Of a stretch of DNA of 64,000 bases, positions 10,851 through 21,950 are shown in pieces; positions within the stretch are counted from its first letter, which is position 1; every line of letters starts with the position of its first letter. Origin of the DNA: Endomychus coccineus (lineage: Eukaryota; Arthropoda; Insecta; Coleoptera; Endomychidae); NCBI GenBank assembly GCA_958510875.1, contig OY294067.1, positions 257,363,736-257,427,735 on the forward strand, given 5' to 3'. The notes beneath the pieces are model-generated. The model saw only the letters and a list, made by a program, of their open reading frames with translations. It had not been told where the DNA came from and did not search any database. A program made the position numbers and the translations under genes.

Positions 10851-13800
10851 GGTTCATTGTTGTCGACACCCCATCCGCTCCGTGTTACATTGTGTAACGC
10901 TAAAACTGAATTTGAAATGTAAACATGAATATACAATGCGCTTGATGCTCTATTATTTCAAACTGCACTGAATACAAATTGTATTTTATACGTGATTTTC
11001 TCAATTTATAACCAATTGTTTCGATGATGCAAGTTGTCATTAATATGCTAATAATAATGAACACAATACACCGCTATTGAATACATATTGCGATTTATAT
11101 AACGTCGTTTTGTTATTCAACATGACAATAATTGCAAGCGTATGTGTAAAGGTTGTTACATACATTTAGAAATATTTTATCGAAATACATAGAACGAAGA
11201 GAAAGAGTCAAGTAGAAAAAGTGAAGAACAGTCATGACAGCTCAATGGGACTCAATCCAATCCCAGATACACATTCTCAAAGGTACCTGAATCTTTTTTG
11301 GATGTGTTGCTATCCTTCAAAGCTTAGCTTACATAAAATCTGGATGCAATGTCTGAATTCCTCAAAATATGTCTTCAATATGAAGAAGGCGAAAACTGTA
11401 TAGTGCTCAGTAAAAATTTTGGATGGCAACTCGTTCTGATGACAATTAATATCACGACTAACATAAAAAATGTTGGATTTGTAACACAAGACAGATCAAA
11501 GACTTTAACCCAAAACTTTTGATCAGGATTTACATGCCTAACGACTGAGCTGGGGTCATCCCTTCTGCATCGTGGTAACTCAACAACACACTTCAGTTTT
11601 TAAAATAAAATTAGAATTTGTTAAAATCAAACTATCAAGAACATAATATGCAAACTTACCCGTAGTGAGTAGTTCCGATTCCTCCGCCACTTCCAATGTG
11701 TTGAAAATAAACATACCCTACTATTCACCACAGAAAATGCGTGATGCAACGTATTGCAACATAGATAGAGATATAAAGATTAACTCGGGTCAGTTGGAAG
11801 CCGAACCGTTTCATTAAATGACAAATACTCTATCAAAGAGTTTATCATCTAGATCATAAAATTCGTAGTATACTAGTTAAAATTAAAAATTTCGATTAAA
11901 CTGCTAACTACAGCTTAGCGTTGCTTTTATATGTTGATCCTATAACTCCTACTTATGTTTTCCATTGCTTCATATGATGTCAAAAAAATAGGGAACTGAA
12001 AACGTGAAAAAACATTTGGCAAACAAACGCTTCTGTTGTCAAACTACACTAAATAATACCTAATGGGTGACAAATGGCTGAATATGGAGTACAAAATAAC
12101 TTCAGTGAGAATTTTTCGAGATTATCGATAATTGCGACCAGGAAACAAGGAAAACCGAAATGCAACAATTTGGTTTCTCCCACCCAAATCTTAGAAACCG
12201 AGGAAGTTGCTCGAACTCTGCAAACGCCCTCGATTCTGATCTGATATAGATGATGTCTTTACCGCTATCACCATCCAATTTCGTACCGGACAAATTCGTA
12301 TTTTCTCTCTATTATTAGACAGATTGGGGAATAGAACATAATTAAGCAACAGGTCTAACGATTGTTTCTTATAAGACAATCAACTCAATTGACCCCAACT
12401 ATTTGAAGCTATAACAATACGTATACAATAGTGCATTTTGTGATGAGGAAGATAGTTCATGTCTATCAACAATAATTGTATATTCATGTTACGAAAGGGA
12501 AATTCAATAAATATTAAAGGAAAGATACATTGCAATATTAATTTTGATTGAAGCTCCAGACATATTTGGGATACATCATCTGAATGTTAAAAATCGTCAA
12601 AAGATCGAAATGGAACTATAAATATCATAGCATGATCATCTGGACACGTTTAGTTATTGCGATACTGGAAGCAAATAGCAATTTATATGTGTGTAATAAT
12701 AGTTCCGGATTATATGAAAATGTTCTAATGAAATCCATATTAATATGAAAATTAAACTCAATAATGATATATTCTATCGTATATCCGCTTGATGATGGAA
12801 TTAAACAGAATAATTAAGAATCAACACTATTCATTGCAATGATGAAATGATTTTAGACTTATTGTATTTCACTATCTGATATATTCCGCCACCATGATAA
12901 TGAGAACAATGGTAGAAAGAACACCAAGAGCGAGTTGATGGAAGACTTCGTGGCCTGAATGAAAGCCTAATGCGGAATGTATGAATCTATATCAATGTTT
13001 TTAGAAAATGTATTATTTATTTTTAATTTAAAATTGGGAACGACCATACAATTTCCGTTGGTATAATAGTATTGATTATTCCGTTTGGAATCTGCATTTG
13101 CATCATTAATATTCCAGTAGAACTGTTAAACATTCTAGTAAGGCAATGCTTTCATTGAAATTTCTATTTTTTAAAACGTTATTTTATCTACATTTGATTT
13201 TTCATTCTTGATTCTCGACGATATGACCGATGAATGATTTCTTCTGTGGTGTATTTCCAGTTCTGGAGGAATTTCATGCATCCAATTGCGTAAATCAAAC
13301 ATTTTTTCTTGACAAATTTGAGAAATCAACTCCATTACATGTAACAAGATCGGCTTTCATTTAGTGTTACCCATAATAATCCCTGCAATGCATTATTAAA
13401 TATTTCCTCGAAATTTTATTATCGAGTTCCACCTAACTGATACAGATGTTGTTACCAAATCAACATTACAATGAATAGATTGTATGTAATGAGAGTATAG
13501 ACACTGTATTCAGAAAGTACAGTGATATAAAATGAGAATAACATTCAGGAATTTGAATAAGTATTATTGCAACTAACTTGTCATCTGTAAATCTGGAATA
13601 TTCTGCAGTTCCCTGTAGATTTCTGAATGAGTCGAAAACTAATTGAAACTGGGAAAGTACGATATATGACTCCAATTCCCGAAAATTCTCATCAAGATCA
13701 TATTCGAGTCGTGTCTATCAGTTATCGAAAAATTAATCTTCCATTTCTGTAATTTCGTCTACATCTAATAGAGAAAGCAGCAGGGAGTAAAGGAGTTTTC

Positions 13801-16060
13801 AATCCAAGGTTGAGTTGCTCTGACCAAAATATAGACAAATGCAGATTCGAAAAGGAATTACAATACAAATGTATGTCAAAAAAAGTTATTTCCATGTTAG
13901 CCAGTACTATATCATAAGTTCCTTATTAATTTGCTTCCATTTCTGAAAAATAATCTGCCTTAAGAAACAATTTGGGTTAATTTGAACTGATTCTTCCTTT
14001 TCATGAAATTAGTACAAAAACTTAACATTGTCTATAACATTTATTGTAAAATAGTGGATTGGCTCAAACTTATGTTTTATTTAAATTCAACTTCAAGATT
14101 GCAAACGCAGTATTTTGATCATAGGGTCTGCAAAAAAATTCTTAACAGAAAAGCGTGATTTAAATTGGGATATCATTATAAATTAACCCAACTCCTCTAT
14201 GTAAATATCACAGCTCACTTATTAATTGAAATTGTGGGTTGCATATAAGCGGCTCAACAGAATTTTACGATCTTTAGGAGAATTCGAATTTTCAAATTCT
14301 GTGCCAGATTATCCACCATTAAAATATAGTGGTGTAGGTATATGTGATTGGCCTAACAACTGATAATATATTATATGAAACCTGCGTAAATATGTGAATT
14401 GTAGAATAAATATAATGTATTTTTATTTTTGAACTGTGCTTCGCAGTACTAAGTACTAACACTCTACTGAAAATGAATCTAGTTAATTATTGATTATTGA
14501 AAGGGTAGTACAATATGTGTGCAATCATGAAACATCGCGGTTAATTTATGTTAATGTAGAGTAAAAATATTTTCCATTAATATATAAAATTATTTATTGA
14601 TATATTGTAAATAATCAAAATAGTTGTACAAAATTATATAATGTTTTACGTTTTGGTTGTTTCAGTAACAATTTTCAAATAATCTCACTCCATTTTTCGG
14701 AATGTATTTGAATTGATGTGTCTCTAATACGCTAATTCATAAGAAAAAGTATGGTTAAGTGCACCTCATGTAAAATATTTTGAAATCTTAGGTACTAATA
14801 ATATAAATTGAAAAATGTATATGAGACTGATTGTAAATCAAATATGTATTATTATAATTCATCGTCAAATATACTGTAATGGGACCATATTTCAGAATCA
14901 ACTTCCAAAAAATACATCCAGTAAACTGAATGTAATTGGTTTTTTTTCATGTACAGATAAAATTTTACTATGTATATAAGATATGTGTACTTGTATGGTC
15001 AAATTTTACCGAACTGTATGTGTTTTCATCTTAACGTTTACTCAAATGAATGAAAATGAATTATTTAGAGTGATATTTGTTGGTGTGATTCTCGACTGAA
15101 TATGTACTAAAAGGAATTATTGTTGAAAATAGCATCAGCCATATTTTAGATAACTATCTAGTTAGAAAAAATCATCAAATATTTTTCTCCGCAAGAGAAC
15201 TCACTTTCGAACGAATATTTTAAAATATTCTCTCAGATAAGTTATGTAATGATGAATACGTGAGTAACTAATACTTTAGAGGTAATGAAATAATGAATTG
15301 ATAGAAATTGTTCAAATTCTTGCACCGAAAATATGATAATAAAATTAAATTGAAATCTCGTCAGGGTTTAACAACATTTAAATTATAGAAACTTCTTATT
15401 AAAAGTGTACACTGTTTGTGAAGTTTCGTTCATAAAATTATCAAATAGTTTTTTCAGATACCTATAATTTTTTAATATATTTAAATATTTCAAAAAAATT
15501 CATAAAAGTACCCTTACTAACAAATATTTACCAATTCATAAGCTCATATGTAACACACTAATTTGTATTTTATTTAATTGTTTTAATTTTCATTAATCTG
15601 TTCTAGAAATTAAACACTCGGTACAGCTAAGACATTTTGATAATTGGAAGAGAATAAGACATTATTTTTATATTGTTTCGAGCCCGCTTCTTTCATATTT
15701 TTTGCGGTGCCATGGTGATTGATAATAGGTATTAAGAAATGGTTTTGAACGATCTGCTTTGGCATTTTCTATCGAAATTAAATCATCAAAATAACATGTT
15801 TATTCAGTGTTTGTGTGAAGAGATTATTTTGAAGGTGATTTAATAGGAAATGTTGAAACTTTAGATCACTGAAGTGTAAGATCTGTAAATATATTGAAAC
15901 GAATTGTTAACAATTATGTTTGTAAAATTATTGAATAAATCATTAATGTTTGAAATGTTTCGTTTTTCACATACTTTTCACAATCTATGTGGTACGTTTA
16001 GATCATTCAAATAATTTGGGAGTACCTGACTTAAATTATGTTGTATTTTAGAAGGTTTAT
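10851..16060. other. 5 kb of AT-rich DNA, no gene recognised
   Basis: Only short frames without domains occur here (for example 12102-12379 and 13466-13675, both minus). No transposon ends or RNA genes were recognised. Confidence 0.35.
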
Positions 16061-16079
16061 CCCTATTGTAAAAATTGAG

Positions 16080-16212
16080 CACTACTATTACTACTACCGT
16101 TTTATTTGTAACTTCCGTTACTCCAGTTTCAGCGTTGTTACGTCATCTTCAGACGATAACGCTGAAACTCGTTTAACGGAAGTTATAAGTAAAAGTGATA
16201 TCAACATAGTAG
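16080..16212. repeat. inverted repeat with CTGAAGA/GAAAC word
   Basis: The arms are ACTACTATTACTACTACCG..TAACTTCCGTTA on the left and TAACGGAAGTTATAAGT..ATAGTAGT on the right. The centre repeats AACGCTGAAAC. The minus strand holds CTGAAGATGACG followed by CGCTGAAAC, reminiscent of the CUGANGA..GAAA layout of hammerhead motifs in the Penelope repeats of this window, but stem II is poor. Confidence 0.45.
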
Positions 16213-16600
16213 TGTTCAATTTTTACAATATGGATAAAATTACATATCACTAGTAAAGGGTGAAACGGAAGAATTTTTTAGAAGATCAAGTTACGATCAG
16301 CTAATGGAGGTCAGTTAGGTAGGGGTTTTTGGTCTACCCGTTCCCCGCCTCATAGTTTTTCATTGAATTCTTAATCTTACTATGCGAAACATTTTTTCCA
16401 CGTCCACCAACTCGTAACATGGTAGCACGTGAAATTCAATTTCCACTCGACCCAATGACGAGATCATTTGAATGCCTAAACTTCTATTCCTAAATTTATT
16501 TTGCATGGTTTTATAACAACTGATCATCTAACAATTTGAGGTTTTGAAAAAAAAATTTAATATTCTTCCAAAAGCAATAATTTTTCTCCAATAGATTTAT

Positions 16601-16954
16601 CTTTTTGACGTTTCGATATTGTATTTATATCTTTATCAAAAATTGTTATTTTAATTAGTATTTTCATGTAATTTAGAAAAGAATAGATGACTTTGATTAA
16701 TGAAATGCGTCTGCATCCGAGCTGTGTTTTAAAATCCAATTAAAACTGCAGAAAAGATTGGATCGCTTGTGTGTGAATTATTACACAACCGATTCAATGT
16801 TTTCTGCAGTTTTAATTGGGTTTTCAAACACAAGTGGGCTGCAGACGCATTTCAATTATCAAAGTCATCCATTCTTTTCTAAATTATATGGAAACTCTAA
16901 TTAACATAATAATTTTCAATAAAGATATAAATACAATATCGAAATGTTGAAAAG
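16601..16954. repeat. palindrome with 155-bp arms
   Basis: The left arm (16601-16755) and right arm (about 16799-16954) are inverted copies separated by a spacer of about 43 bp. Shared words include CTGCAGTTTTAATTG, GCAGACGCATTTCA and AATATCGAAA. Arm identity looks high, with small indels. The minus strand of the left arm carries TTGATAAAGATAT..ATATCGAAACGTC, which has the layout of a decayed hammerhead motif. No coding capacity. Confidence 0.7.
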
Positions 16955-18481
16955 AGAAATCTTAAGATTTACCTAAAATAAGGAGCTGTTTCCCACATCG
17001 GGTCGGTATTTTAATCCGAGTCAAAGTAAACGAATATTTGCAATGCAGTCGATACACACATTCGGCATCTACACCACATGTGGGTATAGCTGCGCTCGCC
17101 ATGTAACAAATATTTACCGAGCTGCTCGTCGAATGTCAAATAATCATCTGTGCCCGGCTTTTCACTTATTCTGGCAAATGAAAGGTCGTCATCAAAAATG
17201 TAACACTCAAAACCCCTAGTATGAAGAAGTCGGGGATGTGAGCCACAGTGGCATACATAGAGGAGGTATCAAGGGAATCAATCCCCCAGGATATATATCT
17301 TATTGTAGTAATAACTATAACTAAAATACTAAGTCAAAATCACCCCATCGAATCAAATCCCCCCATCGCAAACAGCTGTGTACGTCAGTGAGTTAGTGAC
17401 AAAATTGATGTGTTATAACAATCATCAATTAAAATGGAGCATCAAGACTATAAAATCAATTTTACAACATTACACATAACAATTTACAGTGATGCTACTG
17501 ATTGGAATGCCCCAATTCTCTGATACTTCTTCAGATGTATGACGTATACTGCTCGTAGAAAAAAATTAACAACACCGATGGGTTCAAGGTATTTAATATA
17601 TATACGATATGTATTAGAAGAGCAGATGCGGAACGACATCTCTTTCAGTTAGCCAAGTACCGTTATTTCATCAAATTCCCTTTGGTCCAGGTCCAGCTAT
17701 ATCTTGAACTCCATTATACGATTTATTAGATTGTATTTTATGAATAAAACGAAATTATTCACTAAAAACTTTAATATATCTATAACAATATGAATTGTAC
17801 AATTGAACTAAGAAAACGCCCATTGAAAGATAATCGAACATTTCAACTCCTCATCTAACATATCCGTTAATGACCGTTGGCTCTTGAATGGTTTCTACCA
17901 AATAGCAACTCAACTTTCAATAATGCATATATGACGCTCAATTAATCCGGAATAGAATATTCAGGAATGTGTCTACATGTGGAGAAAGCTTCTAATTGAG
18001 ACGTTATTTGCAAAAACCTCAAGTCCGTTTTTTTAATTGAATTTGCACCACTTATGAGTTAACATACAAATCAATTTTCTTTGCCCGACATAACAAAAGG
18101 CAAAAACGCCAGCAATCCAAGATGCAAATAGTTAAAATATTCAGCAAAAACCACAAATGTCAGTGACTAGTGGGGCTTTTAATTGTTTAGTGAAGCTTAA
18201 CAATAAAAAGTGCCTACGGTTTTTAAAGGACATTCAATCAAATCATAATTGCTCCTTCAAAATTATGTATAAGTTCATGCAAAAATAAATAAATTTCCCA
18301 TAAGTAGAAGAAAAAAGAATACCATTCATATTGTAAAATTATCAAAGGGGCCTCTTGTCAAGCTTACAGTGTTTTAAATCATATAATAGACAATAATTAA
18401 ATAGCTTTTCTTCAGTTTATTCAACTGTTGTATTAGATGGCAAATGGGCTTCAAGCAATAAACGCCTCAATTATTACACAG
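16955..18481. other. non-coding DNA, nothing recognised
   Basis: No exon, RNA gene or transposon boundary could be supported. Confidence 0.35.
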
Positions 18482-18789
18482 GGATTTGTTGGCAACGTGG
18501 TCAAAGTTCTACATAAGAATATATACAGGATTCCAAACTTCGTTTTGGAATTGTGAGTGGAAATTCGGAGCCGTATTTAGTCGGTGACGTAAAAATCTTC
18601 CTTGAGCACAATAGTACTGCGTTGTCAAACAACACCCCAATGCGTCGCAACTCCTTACAACTGTTATTGAAATACCTACAAATCCATGAAAATAGTATCA
18701 AACTGCCGAACGCCTCATGTTCAGCAACGCAGTACATTTGGTTTCACGAAAGATTTTTATGTTACCAACGAAGAATCACTTCGGGTTAG
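18482..18789 (+). other. unassigned open frames next to the hAT element
   Basis: ACACAG precedes 18482. From there one frame reads GFVGNVVKVLHKNIY and on to FVLE before a TGA that overlaps a possible GTGAGT donor. An overlapping frame from about 18513 to 18789 encodes SGNSEPYLVGDVKIFLEHNS and more. Codon use looks protein-like, but no family is recognised and the minus strand is also open. This could be an exon, an old processed copy or chance. Confidence 0.25.
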
Positions 18790-19105
18790 AATTTCGACTC
18801 ATCTTGATTAACAGCATAGAGAGTTATCTGTAAAGGGCGGAATATATGCAAAGTGCATATATTTGCATATTTTGCATATTTTTACAAAATTTCATAAAAA
18901 ATTGCATATTTCGGCAAAAATAAAATTTGTGTGCATATTTTTATGTTTTTCGTTTTATCAAAAGATTAAGTGCGACCCTTGCAGATAATTGAAATAATTT
19001 AAAAGGTGGGTAGGTTTTATTATTATATGGTTTATGGACCCATTTTATTATTATATGGTTTATTGCCAGCATTGGATGTTTAGGAATTTCCAAGTAATCA
19101 GCTTG

Positions 19106-19365
19106 CCTAATTCACCGAACAGAAACAAGACAAGAAGGTTCACTTGAAGCTCCACCCCTAATGTTGTCTATTTCGCTGGCACACTTAAATAATCCCTGGT
19201 GGTGCCAAGTCGTGTTCGGTGGTAGTAGGTATTGTCACCGAACAGAAAATTCTGTTCGGTGCGCGGGGGTCTAGTTGGAATACGGCGGCTTGCTTTTATA
19301 GTTCGGACTTCAAAGTACTGACGCCAAGTGAACCTTCTTGTCTTGTTTCTTTTCGGTGCCTAATT
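19106..19365. mobile_element. small inverted-repeat transposon nested in the hAT element
   Basis: CCTAATT at 19106-19112 and 19359-19365 is a 7-bp target duplication flanking a 246-bp element (19113-19358). Its ends begin CACCGAAC and CACCGAAA and continue as an inverted repeat of about 35 bp that includes GAAACAAGACAAGAAGG. A second, shorter hairpin (ACCGAACAGAA/TTCTGTTCGGT) lies in its middle. There is no coding capacity. The 7-8 bp duplication and CA start fit a hAT- or P-type non-autonomous element. Confidence 0.75.
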
Positions 19366-19475
19366 GGAGAGCAAATGTGGTCTCTTCTTTTGTATTTATA
19401 TTGTATAGTTTAGTTTGTCGATAGATTCCAGTGTGAAAAGAGTGATTTCGAAAATATTTATTTCAAACGCCTAAA

Positions 19476-20876
19476 ATGCCGAAAGCCGCCTCGTGGATTA
19501 AACATTTTCCTGAGTTGGAGTTTAGTGGGGATAAAGTGTTTTGCAAAGCTTGTGCCAAAATCATTGTTTGTGAAAAGAAGTTTCAAATTGATCAACACTT
19601 GAAAACAGCTATGCATAAAGCTAAGTTGCAGAAAAATAAATCTGTGCCTGTTCAGCAGTGTGTGCAAACCGCATTTCAAAATGTCAAACCAAAAAGTGAA
19701 AAGGAGGTGTTACATCAAGACTTATGCAAAGCTTCAGTCGCAGCGAATATACCTTTGAAGAAACTGCAAAATACACAATTCAGAGATTTTTTGCAAAAAT
19801 ATTGTAATCAAAACATCCCTGACGAATCCACACTTAGAAAGAAGTATGTGCAAACAGTATACGAAACCGTAATGGAAGAAATTAAAGATCGATATATCGC
19901 ACATCTCATTATTGGAGGGCTTCAAGAAAATAAGCCAGGGAAGCTATATTTAATATCTTCTAAACAGTTAGACAAAACAAATAATGTGACCGTAACTCGA
20001 TTTATTCAGCAGTCTCTATCAATTTTTTTTTACCAAATCCAGTTCCAGTAGAAAAGTTTTTAGTGTTTTTGTCTGACGCAGCGCCATATATGGTTAAAGT
20101 AGGCCAAAACTTAAAAATATTTTATCCCAATATGGTACTTGTCACTTGCCTGTTACACGGGATAAACAGAGTTGCAGAAACTATTAGAACAGCATATCCC
20201 TTGGTGAACAAATTAATTTCAAATGTACAGAAAGTGTTTTTGAAAGCACCTCTAAGAGTGCAGGTCTATAGAGAGAAATTGCCAGGAGTTAGTTTACCTC
20301 CAGAGTACTCGATGGGGAACATGGATTAAGGCCGCGATATTCTACGCAGACCATTTTGAAGCCATTAAAGACATAGTTTTGGATTTAGAAGACAATTCAC
20401 TGGGTGTAGTGCAAAGTCAAGCAGTATTCAAAAATGTAAATTTAGCTAAGGAACTTGCTTTTATTAAGGTTAATTTTTGTTTTATACCAGATATAATAAC
20501 TTCGTTAGAAAGTAGGAATATGAGTTTAAGAGAATCAATTAATATTGTCGAAACTTTTTCCGACAAATGCAAAAAAGTTCCCGGTGATGTAGGAAATCAA
20601 GTAAGAAGTAAACTCGAAGTTATTGTGGGAAAGAATGAATGCCTTAAGTATTTAATGGAAATCAAAAATATTTTTGATACTAAACCATCCAACGAAGTAA
20701 TACCTTGGCCTTATAACTTACTACCCAAATTAAAATATTGCCAGATCATATCGGTAGATGTTGAAAGATCTTTTTCTTTGTACAAACATATTTTTACAGA
20801 CAGAAGGCGAACACTTTTATTGGAAAATTTTGAAAAATATATCGTTATAAATGCATTTTATACTATTTCAGGTTAA
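19476..20876 (+). pseudogene. hAT-type transposase, frameshifted
   Basis: Three consecutive frames make one protein of about 460 residues. 19476-20051 begins MPKAASWIKHFPELEF, with a BED-like zinc finger (CKAC followed by an H-x5-H pair, residues about 29-60). 20063-20329 has [12 protein letters not shown] and [13 protein letters not shown]. 20379-20876 ends in VDVERSFSLYKHIF..DRRRTLLLENFEKY, the hAT C-terminal dimerisation motif. The first break is a one-base shift in a run of Ts near 20025-20033, after which [20 protein letters not shown] continues. The second is near 20300, where the true frame gives [20 protein letters not shown]. At the EEIKD/RYIAH junction the stretch that normally holds the first catalytic Asp (family pattern DExTD) appears to be deleted. 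Relatives include the transposase source of CGGBP1-like genes. Confidence 0.85.
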
Positions 20877-21101
20877 AAATTTTACCTATTATATTTTTCT
20901 TTTAATTTTACTTAAAATAAATAATTTTTGTAAGAGTCGGCGTTTCTTTATTTCCATGTTTCCATGTTATATTCAAGGCATATAATTGCATATTTTGACA
21001 AATAAATGCATATTGTTGCATATTTCAAAGAAAAACTATCCATATATATGCGCATATTTTAACTGAATTGACGTGCATATATTCCGCCCTTTAGTTATCT
21101 G

Positions 21102-21629
21102 TCTCTATATATTCTTAGTTCTCCAGGTATGGAGTTGCAGGTGTTGGAAGAAATTTAGTAGATACCCTACATTTTGGTTCCGATCAATATTTCTTCGTTA
21201 TATTGATTTCCTAGATCTCTAAACCTATTTTTCCTCCATGAATAATGTGGGTGTTCGTATCAACGGCGTGACGGTGATTGAGGACCAGATTTGAATCAAA
21301 GATCAATATATAACTGGATACCAAACAGTCTAGAAACAATAGCCCAAACAAATCAAAGCTAAACGGAAAGGAAATCACTCCCATAATATCATTTCAATAG
21401 GACTTGAATGTTCAATTCAAATTATGTTTGACCATGCAATAATTTACTGCATTATTTGGGAACATAATGTTGACGTTTGCACAAAACCAAAACGTTGCAT
21501 GTGAAAAACACGTAAGCCCGTGATAAATTTGCATGCATTGTAGAAGGTTTTGTCATGGGGCATCCAGTTAAAAATATATCGTTCCTAACTTATCACGAGT
21601 TTGATTCAGACTTTATCTCAACAGATTCA
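21102..21629. other. downstream flank of the P450 gene
   Basis: This includes the presumed 3' UTR of the minus-strand P450 gene. No clear AATAAA was seen on the minus strand just after the stop codon, so the 3' end cannot be placed. Confidence 0.4.
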
Positions 21630-21950
21630 TCACTGCCTTTGAGCAATCAATGCCTTGAAATGTTTAGGACCTGGAGTCACACCATCTATACAATCCATAG
21701 ATGGTGGACAACCCGGTGGTATTGAAAAGTTAAAATGTTGAAGAAGAGTTGCTGTAAACAAGAAAACATTTCCTCTTGCTAAACTTTCTCCCATGCATCT
21801 ATGTTTGCCGAATCCAAATGGTATGTAAGTATCTGGTAGGACAATTTTGCCATTCTTGATGTATCGTTCTGGCTTGAATTCTTCAGGTTCTTCGAAACCA
21901 CAGTCTTCTCGCATCAAAATACCATTCAAATTTGCGATAACTATAGCATT
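21630..21950 (-). CDS. P450 coding exon 4 (heme-binding loop and C terminus)
   Basis: It begins after a TTACAG acceptor with NAIVIANLNGI. It carries FKPERY, the heme loop PFGFGKHRCMGE and the C-terminal ALIAQRQ before a TGA stop. The phase-0 junction with exon 3 reads FIPK/NAIV. Confidence 0.93.
   Translation of the reverse strand, partial: NAIVIANLNGILMREDCGFEEPEEFKPERYIKNGKIVLPDTYIPFGFGKHRCMGESLARGNVFLFTATLLQHFNFSIPPGCPPSMDCIDGVTPGPKHFKALIAQRQ

Larger units (their letters stand above)
18831..21093 (+). mobile_element. hAT-superfamily DNA transposon, 2263 bp, inactive
   Basis: The terminal inverted repeat is TAAAGGGCGGAATATATGCA at both ends (20 of 20 bases). Both subterminal regions are crowded with GCATAT words: at least five in 18848-18942 and several in 20985-21080. 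These may be transposase binding sites. The body encodes a broken hAT-type transposase at 19476-20873, and a smaller transposon (19113-19358) is nested between the left end and the coding region. The copy has intact ends but cannot make transposase itself. Confidence 0.9.
18823..21101. repeat. 8-bp target site duplication of the hAT element
   Basis: GTTATCTG at 18823-18830 is repeated exactly at 21094-21101, immediately outside the inverted termini. An 8-bp duplication is the hAT hallmark. Confidence 0.9.

Noticed and set aside
12102..12379. Minus-strand frames of 62-63 codons
   Set aside because: Length expected by chance and no recognisable protein features.
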